Shown in pieces: positions 5,649 through 5,938 of a stretch of 5,938 nt of DNA. A model generated the notes under the pieces. That model searched no databases. It was given only the letters and a program-made list of their open reading frames with translations, and was not told the DNA's origin. Origin of the DNA: Candidatus Gracilibacteria bacterium CG2_30_37_12 (lineage in GTDB: Bacteria > Patescibacteriota > Gracilibacteria > BD1-5 > UBA2023); assembly GCA_001873165.1 (NCBI GenBank), contig MNYO01000020.1, forward strand, positions 1-5,938. Direction: 5' to 3'. Each line of letters begins with the position of its first letter. The stretch's first letter is position 1. The translations under genes and the position numbers were made by a program.

Positions 5649-5676
5649 GTCATTCCGAGCGGCGTCGAGGAATCCC
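5649..5676. repeat. REP-like palindrome (GTCATTCCGAGC...GGAATCCC)
   Basis: The string GTCATTCCGAGCGGCGTC followed by GAGGAATCCC has ATTCC/GGAAT ends and a GC-rich centre. It closely resembles the GTCATTCCGAGCG.AGCGAGGAATC element that I recall as a common dispersed intergenic repeat in many bacterial and metagenomic genomes. Only one copy lies in this window, so its repeat status rests on that resemblance. Confidence 0.5.
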
Positions 5677-5722
5677 TTTTAACTATCACATTTGAGGTTA
5701 AATAGAAAATTATGTGTGGTTA

Positions 5723-5774
5723 AAAATACAAGTTGTTCTCTTATCTAAGGCACCCAAGTATCAACTTTTATATT
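5723..5774. repeat. Imperfect inverted repeat, 13-base arms
   Basis: AAAATACAAGTTG (5723-5735) and CAACTTTTATATT (5762-5774) pair at 11 of 13 positions around a 26-base loop. The inner six base pairs (AAGTTG/CAACTT) are perfect. No T run or reading frame goes with it. Confidence 0.45.
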
Positions 5775-5787
5775 TCTCGCTAAATTT

Positions 5788-5855
5788 GGCTTGTTTTTGA
5801 CTAATTTACCCCCTTATCTGCCCTCTGGAAGCGGGGTGAAGTAGTCAAAACAGCC
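5788..5855. repeat. Long inverted repeat / potential structured RNA
   Basis: The arms GGCTTGTTTTTGACTA (5788-5803) and TAGTCAAAACAGCC (5842-5855) pair over 14 bases with two bulged Ts. Inside, after a 4x4 internal loop, ACCCC (5808-5812) pairs with GGGGT (5833-5837) and CTT with AAG, so most of the 68 bases can fold into one long hairpin. On the plus strand a T5 run follows about seven bases later, so a terminator for a plus-strand transcript is possible but poorly spaced. Confidence 0.6.
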
Positions 5856-5862
5856 ACACACT

Positions 5863-5881
5863 TTTTGCCATTATGCCAAAA
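5863..5881. repeat. Small dyad, possible operator
   Basis: TTTTGCCAT, one base, then ATGCCAAAA: nine-base arms with a single C/C mismatch. It lies just right of the long inverted repeat and could be a regulator site for radA or an unseen neighbour; nothing else supports that. Confidence 0.3.
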
Positions 5882-5938
5882 TATACAAGCACTTAAAAAA
5901 TATACGTTTAATATCGCCATAGATGATTTCTGATCTGG

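Larger units (their letters stand above)
5592..5938. other. Non-coding, repeat-rich region upstream of radA
   Basis: I find no supportable gene in these 347 bases, even with UGA as a sense codon. They hold the presumed radA promoter, a dispersed-repeat-like palindrome (5649-5676), two inverted repeats (5723-5774, 5788-5855) and a small dyad (5863-5881). Two short minus-strand frames are open at the right edge, ending at 5871 and at 5801, and either could be the tail of a gene outside the window. Neither resembles a protein I know. CTTATCT occurs in the loops of both inverted repeats. Base composition is locally uneven, with C/G runs inside AT-rich sequence. Confidence 0.6.

Noticed and set aside
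5390..5689. 99-codon minus-strand frame overlapping the radA start
   Set aside because: Out-of-frame shadow of radA that includes the translated REP-like palindrome; no family resemblance.
5871..5937. Second minus-strand frame open from the right edge (22 codons ending in TAA)
   Set aside because: Too short to recognise; it could be the 3' end of an upstream gene, but nothing supports it within the window.
5801..5938. Minus-strand frame open from the right edge (45 codons, ending in TAG at 5801), as the tail of a gene
   Set aside because: It resembles no protein I know, its end runs through the long inverted repeat, and its codons (TGT, GGC, CCC) differ from the neighbouring genes.
5923..5938. 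ATG on the plus strand at the right edge, preceded by TAATAT eight bases upstream, as the start of a divergent gene
   Set aside because: Only five codons are visible; no family can be recognised.

Overview
This window looks like a piece of a Candidate Phyla Radiation (Patescibacteria) chromosome that uses genetic code 25, in which UGA is read as glycine. That points to Absconditabacteria (SR1) or Gracilibacteria. The main evidence is direct. In S19, L22, L2 and RadA the standard-code frame stops at TGA and the same frame continues with family-specific sequence. Two of these TGA codons sit where near-universal glycines belong (S19 KKGP, L2 GGGEG). All eight complete genes end in TAA or TAG, none in TGA.

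Layout: every recognisable gene lies on the minus strand, so read from the right end. Bases 5592-5938 are non-coding as far as I can tell and hold a dispersed-repeat-like palindrome, two inverted repeats and a small dyad. Next comes radA (4104-5591, 495 aa with UGA as Gly), a RecA-like branch-migration and repair ATPase with an unusual insertion of about 55 residues after its Walker A helix. A 229-base gap (3875-4103) holds a good sigma70-type promoter and a long leader with a perfect 17-base dyad. It is followed by the S10-type ribosomal protein operon: rplC, rplD, rplW, rplB, rpsS, rplV, rpsC and the first 30 codons of rplP, which runs off the left edge.

The operon keeps the textbook order, but rpsJ (S10), which usually comes first, is not here; radA is in that place. 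The ribosomal proteins build the 50S exit-tunnel and peptidyl-transferase surroundings (L2, L3, L4, L16, L22, L23) and the 30S head (S3, S19). Gene spacing is 13-52 bases, consistent with one transcript. A possible internal promoter precedes rplP.

No start codon in the window has a recognisable Shine-Dalgarno sequence, and radA may be leaderless. I see no transposase, CRISPR array, rRNA or tRNA. Most of the window is housekeeping. The points that deserve a second look are the recoding, the RadA insertion with its cluster of UGA codons, the missing Shine-Dalgarno sequences, the rplC leader, and the structured DNA upstream of radA.
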